Assembly (NCBI GenBank): GCA_021791995.1
Contig: JAJYVN010000091.1
Coordinates: 1-5,491, forward strand
Length of the DNA: 5,491 bases
Reading direction: 5' to 3'
DNA from: Bacillota bacterium
GTDB taxonomy: Bacteria; Bacillota; Sulfobacillia; RBS10-35; JAJYVN01
The notes beneath the pieces were generated by a model, which did no database searches, was not told the DNA's origin, and saw only the letters and a program-made list of their open reading frames with translations. The position numbers and the translations under genes are program-made. Of the stretch, positions 1-5,491 are shown piece after piece; the stretch's first letter is position 1; the number at the start of each line of letters is the position of its first letter.

Positions 1-740
1 TCGCTTGTGACCGCATCCCCCTCCGCCCCCAGGTCGTCTATTTCAAGCAGCTCAATGTGGGTACCGAACCCGGCGTGGTGTTGGGTGAAGACCGAGTACA
101 TGTCGAGCATGCCGGGATAGGTATGGCCCAGAAACCCGACTCGGCCGTCGCGTAGGTTGCGGCGCACGCCGGCGGCTCGGCACCACCGGTGGATCTCCTC
201 CCATGCCCGTTGCGCATGCGGGCCTTGCAGCGTTCCGGAGACGACACGAAAGGGGATGCCCGAGCGCGCGAGCGCACCGGCAAGCTCTGGCACACAGCAC
301 GCGCTGCATTGCGCCAGCCACTCCCCTGTATCCGCCGTGGCGTAGTCCATGCGGTCGGTGGGCTGGAGGTTCAGCACGAGCACCGGGGCCCCCGTGCGGG
401 CGACGATCGGGAGCACCTGAGAGGACGTTGCGTAGGTGGCAGCGTGAATGACGACCAGATCCACACTGCGGCGAGCCAACTCCTCGCCCGCTTCGCGTCC
501 GCCTTCGGGGGTGTCGACCATTCCGGCATCCACGACGTCGGCCTCTTGTGTGAGGCCGGTGATCACTGTTTGCGCATAGCCGATCAGTCGCTCGCGCAAG
601 CCCGGAAACTGCGGCCAGTAGGCCGCAAGGCCGATGGTCGCAAGGCCGACCGTCGGGCGACTGGGGCGCGCGAGCCGACCCATGGAGCGCAGGAGTGCGA
701 GGATGTCGGCGGGAGCGACGGGACGGGATGATGGGTGCAT
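1..740 (-). CDS. L-fucose/L-arabinose isomerase-like protein, N-terminal part (cut by window edge)
   Basis: The frame is open from ATG at 740 to the left window edge and gives 246 residues; the C-terminal part lies outside. After a short leader the protein reads VGLATIGLAAYWPQFPGLRE (about residues 31-50), then VDTPEGGREAG (75-85), the Rossmann-like strand and loop LVVIHAATYATSS (95-107), PVLVLNLQPT (119-128), TGEWLAQCSACCVPE (138-152) and GHTYPGMLDMYS (205-216). I recognise this motif order from bacterial proteins annotated as arabinose isomerase or L-fucose/L-arabinose isomerase family. Such enzymes are usually about 450-500 residues and interconvert aldoses and ketoses using a divalent metal. 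In AraA the metal-binding and catalytic Glu/His residues lie in the second half, which is not visible, so activity cannot be judged. No signal peptide is seen, so it is probably cytoplasmic. The ATG at 740 is chosen because AAGGAGG sits 7 nt upstream; Met20 (near 683) is an alternative that lacks this support. It is divergent from the large hydrolase, which suggests a shared sugar pathway. The substrate is unknown. Confidence 0.85.
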   Translation of the reverse strand, partial: MHPSSRPVAPADILALLRSMGRLARPSRPTVGLATIGLAAYWPQFPGLRERLIGYAQTVITGLTQEADVVDAGMVDTPEGGREAGEELARRSVDLVVIHAATYATSSQVLPIVARTGAPVLVLNLQPTDRMDYATADTGEWLAQCSACCVPELAGALARSGIPFRVVSGTLQGPHAQRAWEEIHRWCRAAGVRRNLRDGRVGFLGHTYPGMLDMYSVFTQHHAGFGTHIELLEIDDLGAEGDAVTS

Positions 741-747
741 GCCGATG

Positions 748-754
748 CCTCCTT
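748..754 (-). promoter_or_regulatory. Ribosome-binding site of the isomerase-like gene
   Basis: On the minus strand the sequence is AAGGAGG, a complete Shine-Dalgarno match, followed by 7 nt and then the ATG at 740. This fixes the start of the left gene and implies efficient translation. Confidence 0.85.
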
Positions 755-762
755 ATGCAAAA

Positions 763-789
763 GGGATCCGGGTATGCGGCACTGATCCC
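763..789 (-). promoter_or_regulatory. Possible leader hairpin upstream of the isomerase-like gene
   Basis: Perfect 6-bp arms, GGGATC (763-768) and GATCCC (784-789), are separated by 15 nt. Read on the minus strand, the hairpin is followed directly by TTTT and then, after a few bases, by the AAGGAGG ribosome-binding site. The arrangement resembles a weak attenuator or a structure that could limit ribosome access. The stem is short and the loop long, so chance is quite possible. Confidence 0.2.
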
Positions 790-866
790 GATGCCAGCCC
801 CCTCCGAACAACGGAGCCCCTGGACCATCCTGCCGGGAGTGTCTCCTAAAACCAAATCCGGTGCAA

Positions 867-880
867 CCCGCTCGTGCGGG
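867..880. promoter_or_regulatory. Candidate operator dyad
   Basis: CCCGC (867-871) and GCGGG (876-880) form an inverted repeat around TCGT, with six of seven half-site positions complementary when the dyad is read as 7+7. It lies near the middle of the divergent gap, where a local regulator could control both genes. The sequence is GC-rich, so such dyads are expected by chance. Confidence 0.15.
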
Positions 881-964
881 CTAGCGCAACTGGGCGGTCG
901 CGGAGGCGGCAGAACGTGCGATGTACCGATGGGGGAGCAGGACCGTGCCGCACAATCCAAAACT

Positions 965-978
965 CCACTCCCGAGTGG
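965..978. promoter_or_regulatory. Candidate operator dyad close to the hydrolase start
   Basis: CCACTC (965-970) and GAGTGG (973-978) are exact complements around a 2-nt centre, 28 nt before the hydrolase ATG. The centre is too short for an RNA hairpin, so a DNA-binding site is the likelier role if it has one. No known consensus is matched. Confidence 0.2.
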
Positions 979-991
979 GTGTGCGAGGTGC

Positions 992-1001
992 AGGGGGGGG
1001 G
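992..1001 (+). promoter_or_regulatory. G-rich ribosome-binding region with a run of nine G
   Basis: An A followed by nine G (993-1001) ends five bases before the ATG at 1007. The AGGGGG part can pair with the anti-Shine-Dalgarno and is the only plausible ribosome-binding site for the large gene. It supports 1007 as the start over ATG 929, which is in frame but lacks a well-spaced site. Homopolymeric G tracts of this length can vary by slippage. Confidence 0.55.
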
Positions 1002-1006
1002 TTGGA

Positions 1007-4000
1007 ATGCAGGCGTTACGGCAGGGCTTTGCGTCGGTGGATCCGCGATTCGGTCCAGTGCCGCTCTGGTGGTGGAGCGGTGAAGCGGTGACCGAGGAGC
1101 GCCTGCGCTGGCAGATGCAGAAGCTGAGGGCGACCGGATTGCGAAACCTCTGTGTGATCAACTTGGCACCTGCGGGTCCGACATACGGGTGCCCTGCCGA
1201 TGACCCCCCATTTTACAGCGAGCGTTGGTGGACGCTCTTTGGGGCGGCCTTGGAAGAAGCCGAACGTCTTGGCATGTTCCTTTGGTACTACGACCAGATT
1301 GGTTTCTCAGGGGCCAATTTCCCGGCCCGACTTGTCGCGGATACACCGGACTATGCTGGCTATCATCTGCGGCGCTTTGCGCCGGGCACTGCCTTGCCCA
1401 CTGAGGCCACGGTCTTGGGACGCCTCGGGGAGGACGCGCTGGTGTCCGTGCGCCACGGGTTTGACTGGTTGAACCCCGCGGCGGCCGGTGCGCTCTTGGA
1501 CCGCATTCACGGGGAAATGGAGCGACGGCACGGCGACCGGCTGGGCCGCGTTATCGCCGGGAGCTTCCAGGACGAGCTGCAGCCGATGCCGACTTGGTCC
1601 CCGCGCATTCCGGTGCTCTATCAAGAGCGTTACGGGGAGGAACTGGCGCCACGCCTGCCGTTTTTGTTTTCGGATGGTGCGGGTGCGCCGGAGGTGCGTC
1701 GGCGTTTCTACGGCCTTTTAGCCGAGTTGGCAGAGGAGGCATTCTTTCGTCCCTTGGGGGATTGGCATGCAAGCCATGGGATGCTTTTGGGCTGCGATCA
1801 GGCCGGCCACGCGCGCACTGTGGATCCCCACGGTGCGCAGCGCATCTATCTGGACTACTTTGCGACCCATCGACACTACTCGGCCCCGGGCTCGGACATG
1901 GATGGCGAGGCTAAGGCCCACTCCTCTCTGGTGCACACATACGGCGGCAAGCGGGTCTGGCTCGAGGGTTTCCACTCCAGTGGCTGGGGCGGGACGGTCG
2001 AAGAGACGATGCATTGGCTGATCCCGTGGCTGCAAGCCGGGGTGACCCTCTTTGATCCTCACGCCGTCTATTACAGCACCCGGGGAGGGTGGTGGGAGTG
2101 GGCACCGCCGGATACGGGCTGGCGCCAACCCTACGCCGAGCACTATCCGATCTTTGCGGATACCGTGTCGCGCGCATGCTGGCTCCTCGCACAGGGTAGG
2201 CACCTCTGCGACCTGGCGGTCTATTACCCCGGGCACGTCATCTGGGGACATATGTCTCCTGGGGACCAGCGCGTGGGGGAGCATCTGCAGCAGACCGCTG
2301 GGAGGGATCCCGATGCGGCTTCCGGGCACATCCGTTCCGTGTACTGGGCGCTTGTGGGGCGACAGGCGCGCGCTGAGGCGGCGCTCGGCATGCTGCGCGC
2401 GGAGCGCTGGGACTTCGACCTGCTCGACGAACGGGCCCTGGCGGCGGGGAGCGTGGAGGCGGCCACCCTTGGGGTGGGGGAGGAACAGTACCGGGCGATC
2501 ATCCTGCCCGGAGCCGTACCTCCCGAAGTGGCCGCCCAAAGACGGTTGGCCGAGTTCGTGGCGGGTGGGGGGCTCTTGGTAGCCGTATCCGTCCCCGAGG
2601 ATGCAGATCTACCGGCGGCGACCGTCCGCGTGGAGACGCCAGAGGAGGTGCCGGCTGTCCTTGCGTCGCATCTACCACGCCGCGCCGACGGCCCAGGAAT
2701 GGCGCTGGCGCGGCGGATTGGACTCGTGGACGTATTTTTGCTGCTCCCGCCGTTCGGCGCCCTGCGTACCATGCACGTGGCAAGCGAGGCACCTCCCGCA
2801 CTCCCGGCGCACAGCTCCTTTGTGCTCGAGACAGAAGGGGTGCCGGAGCTGTGGGATCCGGTGAGCGGACGGCAGCAGCCGCTACCGTTCCGGCGCGAGG
2901 ATGGACATGTTGTGGTTGACGTACCGTTTATGGACTGGCCGGCTGCCCTGGTCGTGTGCCGCCCCAAGGAGGTGCCTCCGCCTTCGGATCAGTCGATCCC
3001 GTCCGCTGCTTCGGGGGCGGACATCTCGTCTGGCGACTGGCGTGAACTGCCTGAAGAGGGCTGGCGGGTGCGGGTGGAGTCCACCCTGGACAACCGCTAC
3101 GGCGATTTCGAGCTCTTGGGGCGGCATGACTTTAACCCCGTCGAGCGGCGTCTGTTCCGGGTCCGGACCGAGACAGGCGACGGTCTGGCCAGTGGGTGGC
3201 ACCGTCCCGATGTTTCGGATGCGGACTGGCCGCAACGGCTCTGGAGCGAGGCGGCGCGTTGGAGTGTGTGTCGCGGCGAGCGCTTTGTCCCAGGGGACGC
3301 CCGTCCGGTGATCTACAGTACCCAGTTCGGGGACATGACCTTCCGCGACTGGGCAGGCCGCATGAGCCGCGTGCCGCGAACCTTCCTCAACCTGGGGGAG
3401 GCGCAGACCGGTGAAGTACTGTGGGCGTACACGAACGTGATCGCACCATCCGACGGGGCATACTGGCTGCAGGTGGAGGGGGCTGTGGCCAAGGAGGCCT
3501 TTCTGGGGGAGACGCAGGTGCTTGCCCTGGATCCCGGAGGGCGGCACGTGGCGGTGTCCCGCGTTGCGCTACGCGCGGGGGCCAATCCGCTCTTGCTACG
3601 CTGCACGGCCGTGCGGCCCGGGGAGGTACGCGTGGGGGTCCAGGTGACTATGGAGCGGCCGGAAGCCCACCCGGCATGGGTGATGCCGGGTGCGCTAGGC
3701 GGAACCAAGGACCGGGTTCTGCTTTACCAAATTGTCTGTTCGGAGCCTGTGCGCCGTGTGTGGGCGCACTTTGCGGTGCACGGGCAGGTGGCGCTCTGGG
3801 TGAACGAACAATTGGTCGCGGTGGATGGAGACTTCAACCCCTACGTCCGGGACGGGCAGCAGGCGGTGGATCTGACCGCATACTGGCGTTTGGGAAAAAA
3901 CCTGTTAGCCCTGCGTTTTCCCGAGGCAACCGGCGATGAATGTGTGTTGGTCGACGGCGTTGCCATGCTCGCGGATGGCCGAAAGATCTCCTTTTCCACC

Positions 4001-4765
4001 GGACCGGAGTGGACCGACGCCGACGGCCATCCCGCGCTGCCCGTGGCCCACACCGACTCCTGGGAGTGGCTCTGGGTTCGCCCACGATCCCATCCGTTGG
4101 CGGATGTGGGCTGGCTGGTGCCGGAGTCGGTCCCGCACCCGTCACCGCTTCCGTTTGTTCTAGATCCAGCGACCGCCAAGTATCCAGTGTGGTTACGCTT
4201 TCCGCTGCCCATTGGTGCGCGTGCGCTCCAGGTCGTCGCACAAGGGCCTGTGCGGGCTTGGGTCGCTGGTAACGAGGTCGAGGTGCGCACCGGTGTGGCG
4301 GACTTCCCCGCCCAGCCCGCCGGAACGCTCTGTGCGCTACGGATCGAGCCCCAGTCCATCGCACCGGAAGCGGCTGTGCTGCAGGCGCCGGTCTTTCTGC
4401 AATTGGATGCGGCGGCGGGATGTCTCGGGGACTGGCGCACGGCGCTGCAGCTGCCACACCATAGTGGCGTGGTGGAGTATGAGATGCAGGTCCAGGGAAC
4501 CGGTTCCCGCGCTTGGTTGGACCTGGGTTATGTTCGGGGCACGGCTCAGGTGTGGGTGGATGGACGCGAGGTGGGGACGCGCCTATGGCACCCGTTCCGG
4601 TTTGCGCTGGGAGAGGCCTGGGGTGTGGGCCCGCACCGTTTGCGGGTGCGCGTGACCAACACGCTGGCGCCGCACTACGCGGTGGGTCGGCCGACGTATT
4701 TGGTGTTCGGTGGCCAGGCCGCAAGCGGCCTCGTTGGTCCGGTGCGCCTGGCGGAAGCGCGCTGA
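1007..4765 (+). CDS. Large multidomain GH106-like glycoside hydrolase (alpha-L-rhamnosidase-related), probably cytoplasmic
   Basis: The product is 1252 residues and probably removes a sugar, perhaps L-rhamnose, from an imported oligosaccharide or glycoside. The N-terminal VPLWWWSGEAVTEERLRWQM (residues 18-37) followed by RATGLRNLCVINL matches the opening strand-helix of the catalytic barrel in GH106-like proteins. SFQDELQPMPTWSP (186-199) and WLEGFHSSGWGGTVEE (318-333), then LFDPHAVYYS (348-357) and HLCDLAVYYP (399-408), are further family landmarks. E190 or D189 and E320 are my candidate catalytic acids (inference). Residues about 440-560 include RAIILPGAVPPE and FVAGGGLLVA, a flavodoxin/trimerisation-like fold, followed by a small beta domain to about 652. 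A Pro/Ser linker (about 655-675) leads to beta-sandwich, galactose-binding-like modules; the last, WLDLGYVRGTAQVWVDGREV (1170-1189), closely resembles GH2-type sugar-binding domains. No signal peptide is present. The frame is open further upstream to 695, but those 104 residues look non-coding and would overlap the left gene. Exact substrate is unknown. Confidence 0.85.
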   Translation: MQALRQGFASVDPRFGPVPLWWWSGEAVTEERLRWQMQKLRATGLRNLCVINLAPAGPTYGCPADDPPFYSERWWTLFGAALEEAERLGMFLWYYDQIGFSGANFPARLVADTPDYAGYHLRRFAPGTALPTEATVLGRLGEDALVSVRHGFDWLNPAAAGALLDRIHGEMERRHGDRLGRVIAGSFQDELQPMPTWSPRIPVLYQERYGEELAPRLPFLFSDGAGAPEVRRRFYGLLAELAEEAFFRPLGDWHASHGMLLGCDQAGHARTVDPHGAQRIYLDYFATHRHYSAPGSDMDGEAKAHSSLVHTYGGKRVWLEGFHSSGWGGTVEETMHWLIPWLQAGVTLFDPHAVYYSTRGGWWEWAPPDTGWRQPYAEHYPIFADTVSRACWLLAQGRHLCDLAVYYPGHVIWGHMSPGDQRVGEHLQQTAGRDPDAASGHIRSVYWALVGRQARAEAALGMLRAERWDFDLLDERALAAGSVEAATLGVGEEQYRAIILPGAVPPEVAAQRRLAEFVAGGGLLVAVSVPEDADLPAATVRVETPEEVPAVLASHLPRRADGPGMALARRIGLVDVFLLLPPFGALRTMHVASEAPPALPAHSSFVLETEGVPELWDPVSGRQQPLPFRREDGHVVVDVPFMDWPAALVVCRPKEVPPPSDQSIPSAASGADISSGDWRELPEEGWRVRVESTLDNRYGDFELLGRHDFNPVERRLFRVRTETGDGLASGWHRPDVSDADWPQRLWSEAARWSVCRGERFVPGDARPVIYSTQFGDMTFRDWAGRMSRVPRTFLNLGEAQTGEVLWAYTNVIAPSDGAYWLQVEGAVAKEAFLGETQVLALDPGGRHVAVSRVALRAGANPLLLRCTAVRPGEVRVGVQVTMERPEAHPAWVMPGALGGTKDRVLLYQIVCSEPVRRVWAHFAVHGQVALWVNEQLVAVDGDFNPYVRDGQQAVDLTAYWRLGKNLLALRFPEATGDECVLVDGVAMLADGRKISFSTGPEWTDADGHPALPVAHTDSWEWLWVRPRSHPLADVGWLVPESVPHPSPLPFVLDPATAKYPVWLRFPLPIGARALQVVAQGPVRAWVAGNEVEVRTGVADFPAQPAGTLCALRIEPQSIAPEAAVLQAPVFLQLDAAAGCLGDWRTALQLPHHSGVVEYEMQVQGTGSRAWLDLGYVRGTAQVWVDGREVGTRLWHPFRFALGEAWGVGPHRLRVRVTNTLAPHYAVGRPTYLVFGGQAASGLVGPVRLAEAR

Positions 4766-4776
4766 GGGTAAGGGCA

Positions 4777-4805
4777 GCCCGGGCGATGCTTGCCATCGCT
4801 CGGGC
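4777..4805 (+). terminator. Strong hairpin just after the hydrolase gene, probable transcription terminator
   Basis: The arms at 4777-4788 and 4794-4805 form a 12-bp stem with one G-U pair and a 5-nt loop (CTTGC). The hairpin begins 11 nt after the TGA stop. There is no T-rich tract behind it, so it is either a T-less terminator or a 3'-end stabilising structure. Its position and stem strength make a 3'-end role likely. Confidence 0.6.
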
Positions 4806-4916
4806 GCCCAACGGGTCCTCGGCTGTCCTCGCTTCCGACCGTGGCCGATCAGTAGTGTATGCCCGCCCAAGGCCGCCTTGTGGAGCGGCTGTGGTGGAAC
4901 GGGGGGAGGTGTGTCC

Positions 4917-4945
4917 TGAAGTGGCGCGAGGATCGAGGCTAGAAT
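4917..4945 (+). promoter_or_regulatory. Weak candidate promoter
   Basis: TAGAAT (4940-4945) matches five of six positions of a sigma-70 type -10 box. TGAAGT (4917-4922) lies 17 bp upstream as a poor -35 element. A start about 7 nt downstream would give a leader of about 30 nt before ATG 4983. Single -10 matches are common, so the call is tentative. Confidence 0.15.
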
Positions 4946-4982
4946 CAGGGAGGCACTGCTGGACCGGGGACTTTCGACGCCC

Positions 4983-5189
4983 ATGCTCGAGGCCCTCGGG
5001 GCAATGCTGTTCTTCGGTGCAATCACCGTATTGGATACAGACCAAATCCCCGTGGGCGTTCGGGTATACGGAGGTACGGATTGTTCTAACCAGGTATTGA
5101 CCCATTGGGCTACTCAGGACTGGGTGCTGATACTCCTGCCCCATCGGAAGAGCACACTACGTACGTCCGGCACCAGGGAGGGGCTGTAA
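4983..5189 (+). CDS. Doubtful small protein (68 residues) or gene remnant
   Basis: ATG 4983 to TAA 5187-5189 encodes a short protein with a hydrophobic start (MLEALGAMLFFGAITVLD). I do not recognise it. The frame stays open upstream to a stop at 4917-4919, and the upstream codons read ARIREALLDRGLSTP, which looks protein-like and would flow into the ATG; this hints at a truncated gene or a non-ATG start. An AGGGAGG (4947-4953) lies about 30 nt before the ATG, too far to serve it, but 5 nt before a CTG (4959). A weak -10 box is at 4940-4945. The C-terminal third (RKSTLRTSGTREGL) looks random. It may be non-coding. Confidence 0.2.
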   Translation: MLEALGAMLFFGAITVLDTDQIPVGVRVYGGTDCSNQVLTHWATQDWVLILLPHRKSTLRTSGTREGL

Positions 5190-5192
5190 CAG

Positions 5193-5246
5193 AGCACATG
5201 GGATTTCCGCTGTCTCCAGACTAATCCAGCGTAAATCCCACGTGCT
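5193..5246 (-). terminator. 54-nt imperfect inverted repeat, possible terminator of the stress-protein gene
   Basis: Arms at 5193-5212 and 5227-5246 pair over 20 positions with only two mismatches (5198/5241 and 5207/5232), around a 14-nt loop. The repeat starts 26 nt after the stop codon of the minus-strand gene, the right place for its terminator. On either strand there is no real T tract after the stem, so a T-less terminator, an mRNA-stabilising element or a dispersed palindromic repeat are alternatives. No target-site duplication or transposase is visible. Confidence 0.5.
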
Positions 5247-5272
5247 GTACGGCGGTGCATCCATCGACAGCA

Positions 5273-5491
5273 TCAGGACGGATTGGTCGTGGAGAACAAT
5301 GCGCTCTCTGTTGCCTGCGCCTGATCCAAAATCTCTTGCGCTCGGGTCGTTTCCTCGGCCGTGCCATGGACAATGACGACGTACTGGTCGGCCTTCAGGG
5401 CCTGTTCATACCGGATTGCCTGGTCTTTTGGCACACCAATGTTGAACAACGCTGCGCCAATCACCCCGAGACCGCCGACCACGACGCCACC
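5273..5491 (-). CDS. General-stress-type, glycine-zipper protein, C-terminal part (cut by window edge)
   Basis: Seventy-two residues and a TGA stop (5273-5275) are visible; the N-terminus lies beyond the right edge. The frame is open to the edge and begins GGVVVGGLGVIGAALFNIGV, a Gly-rich, small-residue hydrophobic segment, followed by PKDQAIRYEQALKADQYVVI and then a helix ending in AQEILDQAQATE. This order (Gly-zipper segment, 'G-[IV]-P-x-x-x-A-x-x-Y-E', a beta-strand of the 'vvivh' type, a helix with an AxEIL core) is what I know from the C-terminus of DUF1269-like and general-stress/low-temperature-induced proteins. Their biochemical role is poorly defined; the glycine zipper suggests membrane association. 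An internal GTG at 5480-5482 is not needed as a start because the frame continues upstream in the same style. Nothing links it to the sugar genes. Confidence 0.7.
   Translation of the reverse strand, partial: GGVVVGGLGVIGAALFNIGVPKDQAIRYEQALKADQYVVIVHGTAEETTRAQEILDQAQATESALFSTTNPS

Larger units (their letters stand above)
741..1006. other. Divergent intergenic control region (266 bp)
   Basis: This gap lies between the two divergent starts and should hold both promoters. No convincing -35/-10 pair is visible. The best minus-strand candidate, TTGCAC (861-866) with GACACT (838-843) at a 17-bp spacing, matches the consensus at only about half the positions. Small dyads that could be operators are CTCCG/CGGAG around 802-816, CCCGC/GCGGG at 867-880, GTGC/GCAC at 945-953, and CCACTC/GAGTGG at 965-978 with a 2-nt centre. 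GCGCAAC (884-890) nearly repeats GTGCAAC (861-867). None matches an operator I know. No RNA gene or riboswitch is recognised. Confidence 0.5.
4766..5272. other. Convergent intergenic region, about 500 bp
   Basis: The hydrolase and the stress-protein gene point towards each other across this stretch. It holds the 4777-4805 hairpin, a doubtful small reading frame at 4983-5189 and the 5193-5246 inverted repeat. Between 4806 and about 4915 I see nothing. The part from about 5000 on looks less GC-rich than the hydrolase gene by eye. No tRNA, insertion-sequence end or known RNA is recognised. Confidence 0.5.

Noticed and set aside
189..731. 180-residue plus-strand reading frame
   Set aside because: Antisense shadow of the isomerase-like gene, whose own translation carries family motifs over the whole stretch.
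695..1006. N-terminal extension of the hydrolase by 104 residues to ATG 695
   Set aside because: It would overlap the left gene, its composition (many Arg, Gly, Cys, no fold-like pattern) looks non-coding, and the family similarity begins right after the ATG at 1007.
52..1161. 369-residue minus-strand reading frame
   Set aside because: Arg/Pro/His-rich translation without family motifs; it runs antisense to the hydrolase start and is a frame shadow of the isomerase-like gene on the same strand.
1718..2539. 273-residue minus-strand reading frame inside the hydrolase
   Set aside because: No recognisable motifs and complete overlap with a gene that has clear domain matches.
3834..5144. 436-residue minus-strand reading frame
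   Set aside because: Arg/Pro/Ala-rich shadow of the GC-rich hydrolase gene, antisense to it and crossing its terminator hairpin.
5193..5246. Terminal inverted repeats of an insertion sequence
   Set aside because: The arms enclose only 14 nt, no transposase is present and no flanking target duplication is seen.
4766..5272. tRNA, riboswitch or CRISPR array in the convergent gap
   Set aside because: No cloverleaf, no conserved riboswitch core and no regularly spaced direct repeats are visible.

Overview
The window is GC-rich bacterial DNA with tightly packed genes and no phage, insertion sequence, CRISPR array or RNA gene that I can recognise. A full AAGGAGG ribosome-binding site in front of the left gene and the general-stress-type protein on the right fit a GC-rich, possibly thermophilic or acidophilic Firmicute or a relative. 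That placement is a weak inference from style, not from a marker gene.

Layout, left to right. (1) Positions 1-740, minus strand: the N-terminal half (246 residues) of a protein of the L-fucose/L-arabinose isomerase-like family, cut by the left window edge. (2) Positions 741-1006: a divergent intergenic region with several small dyads, a run of nine G beside the next start codon, and a strong ribosome-binding site for the left gene. (3) Positions 1007-4765, plus strand: one very large gene (1252 residues) for a GH106-like glycoside hydrolase with several beta-sandwich modules and no signal peptide. (4) Positions 4766-5272: a convergent intergenic stretch with a strong GC-rich hairpin just after the hydrolase, one doubtful small reading frame, and a 54-nt imperfect inverted repeat. 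(5) Positions 5273-5491, minus strand: the C-terminal end of a glycine-zipper, general-stress-type protein, cut by the right edge.

The isomerase-like gene and the hydrolase are divergent and share one 266-bp control region. The simplest reading is a sugar-catabolism locus: an oligosaccharide or glycoside is imported, the large cytoplasmic hydrolase releases a sugar (by family analogy an L-sugar such as L-rhamnose), and the isomerase-like enzyme converts an aldose to a ketose. The real substrate cannot be read from the sequence. The stress-protein gene looks unrelated and marks the edge of the sugar locus.

I found no clearly new system. The most useful leads are the hydrolase/isomerase pairing, the G tract overlapping the hydrolase ribosome-binding site, and the long inverted repeat near the right end.
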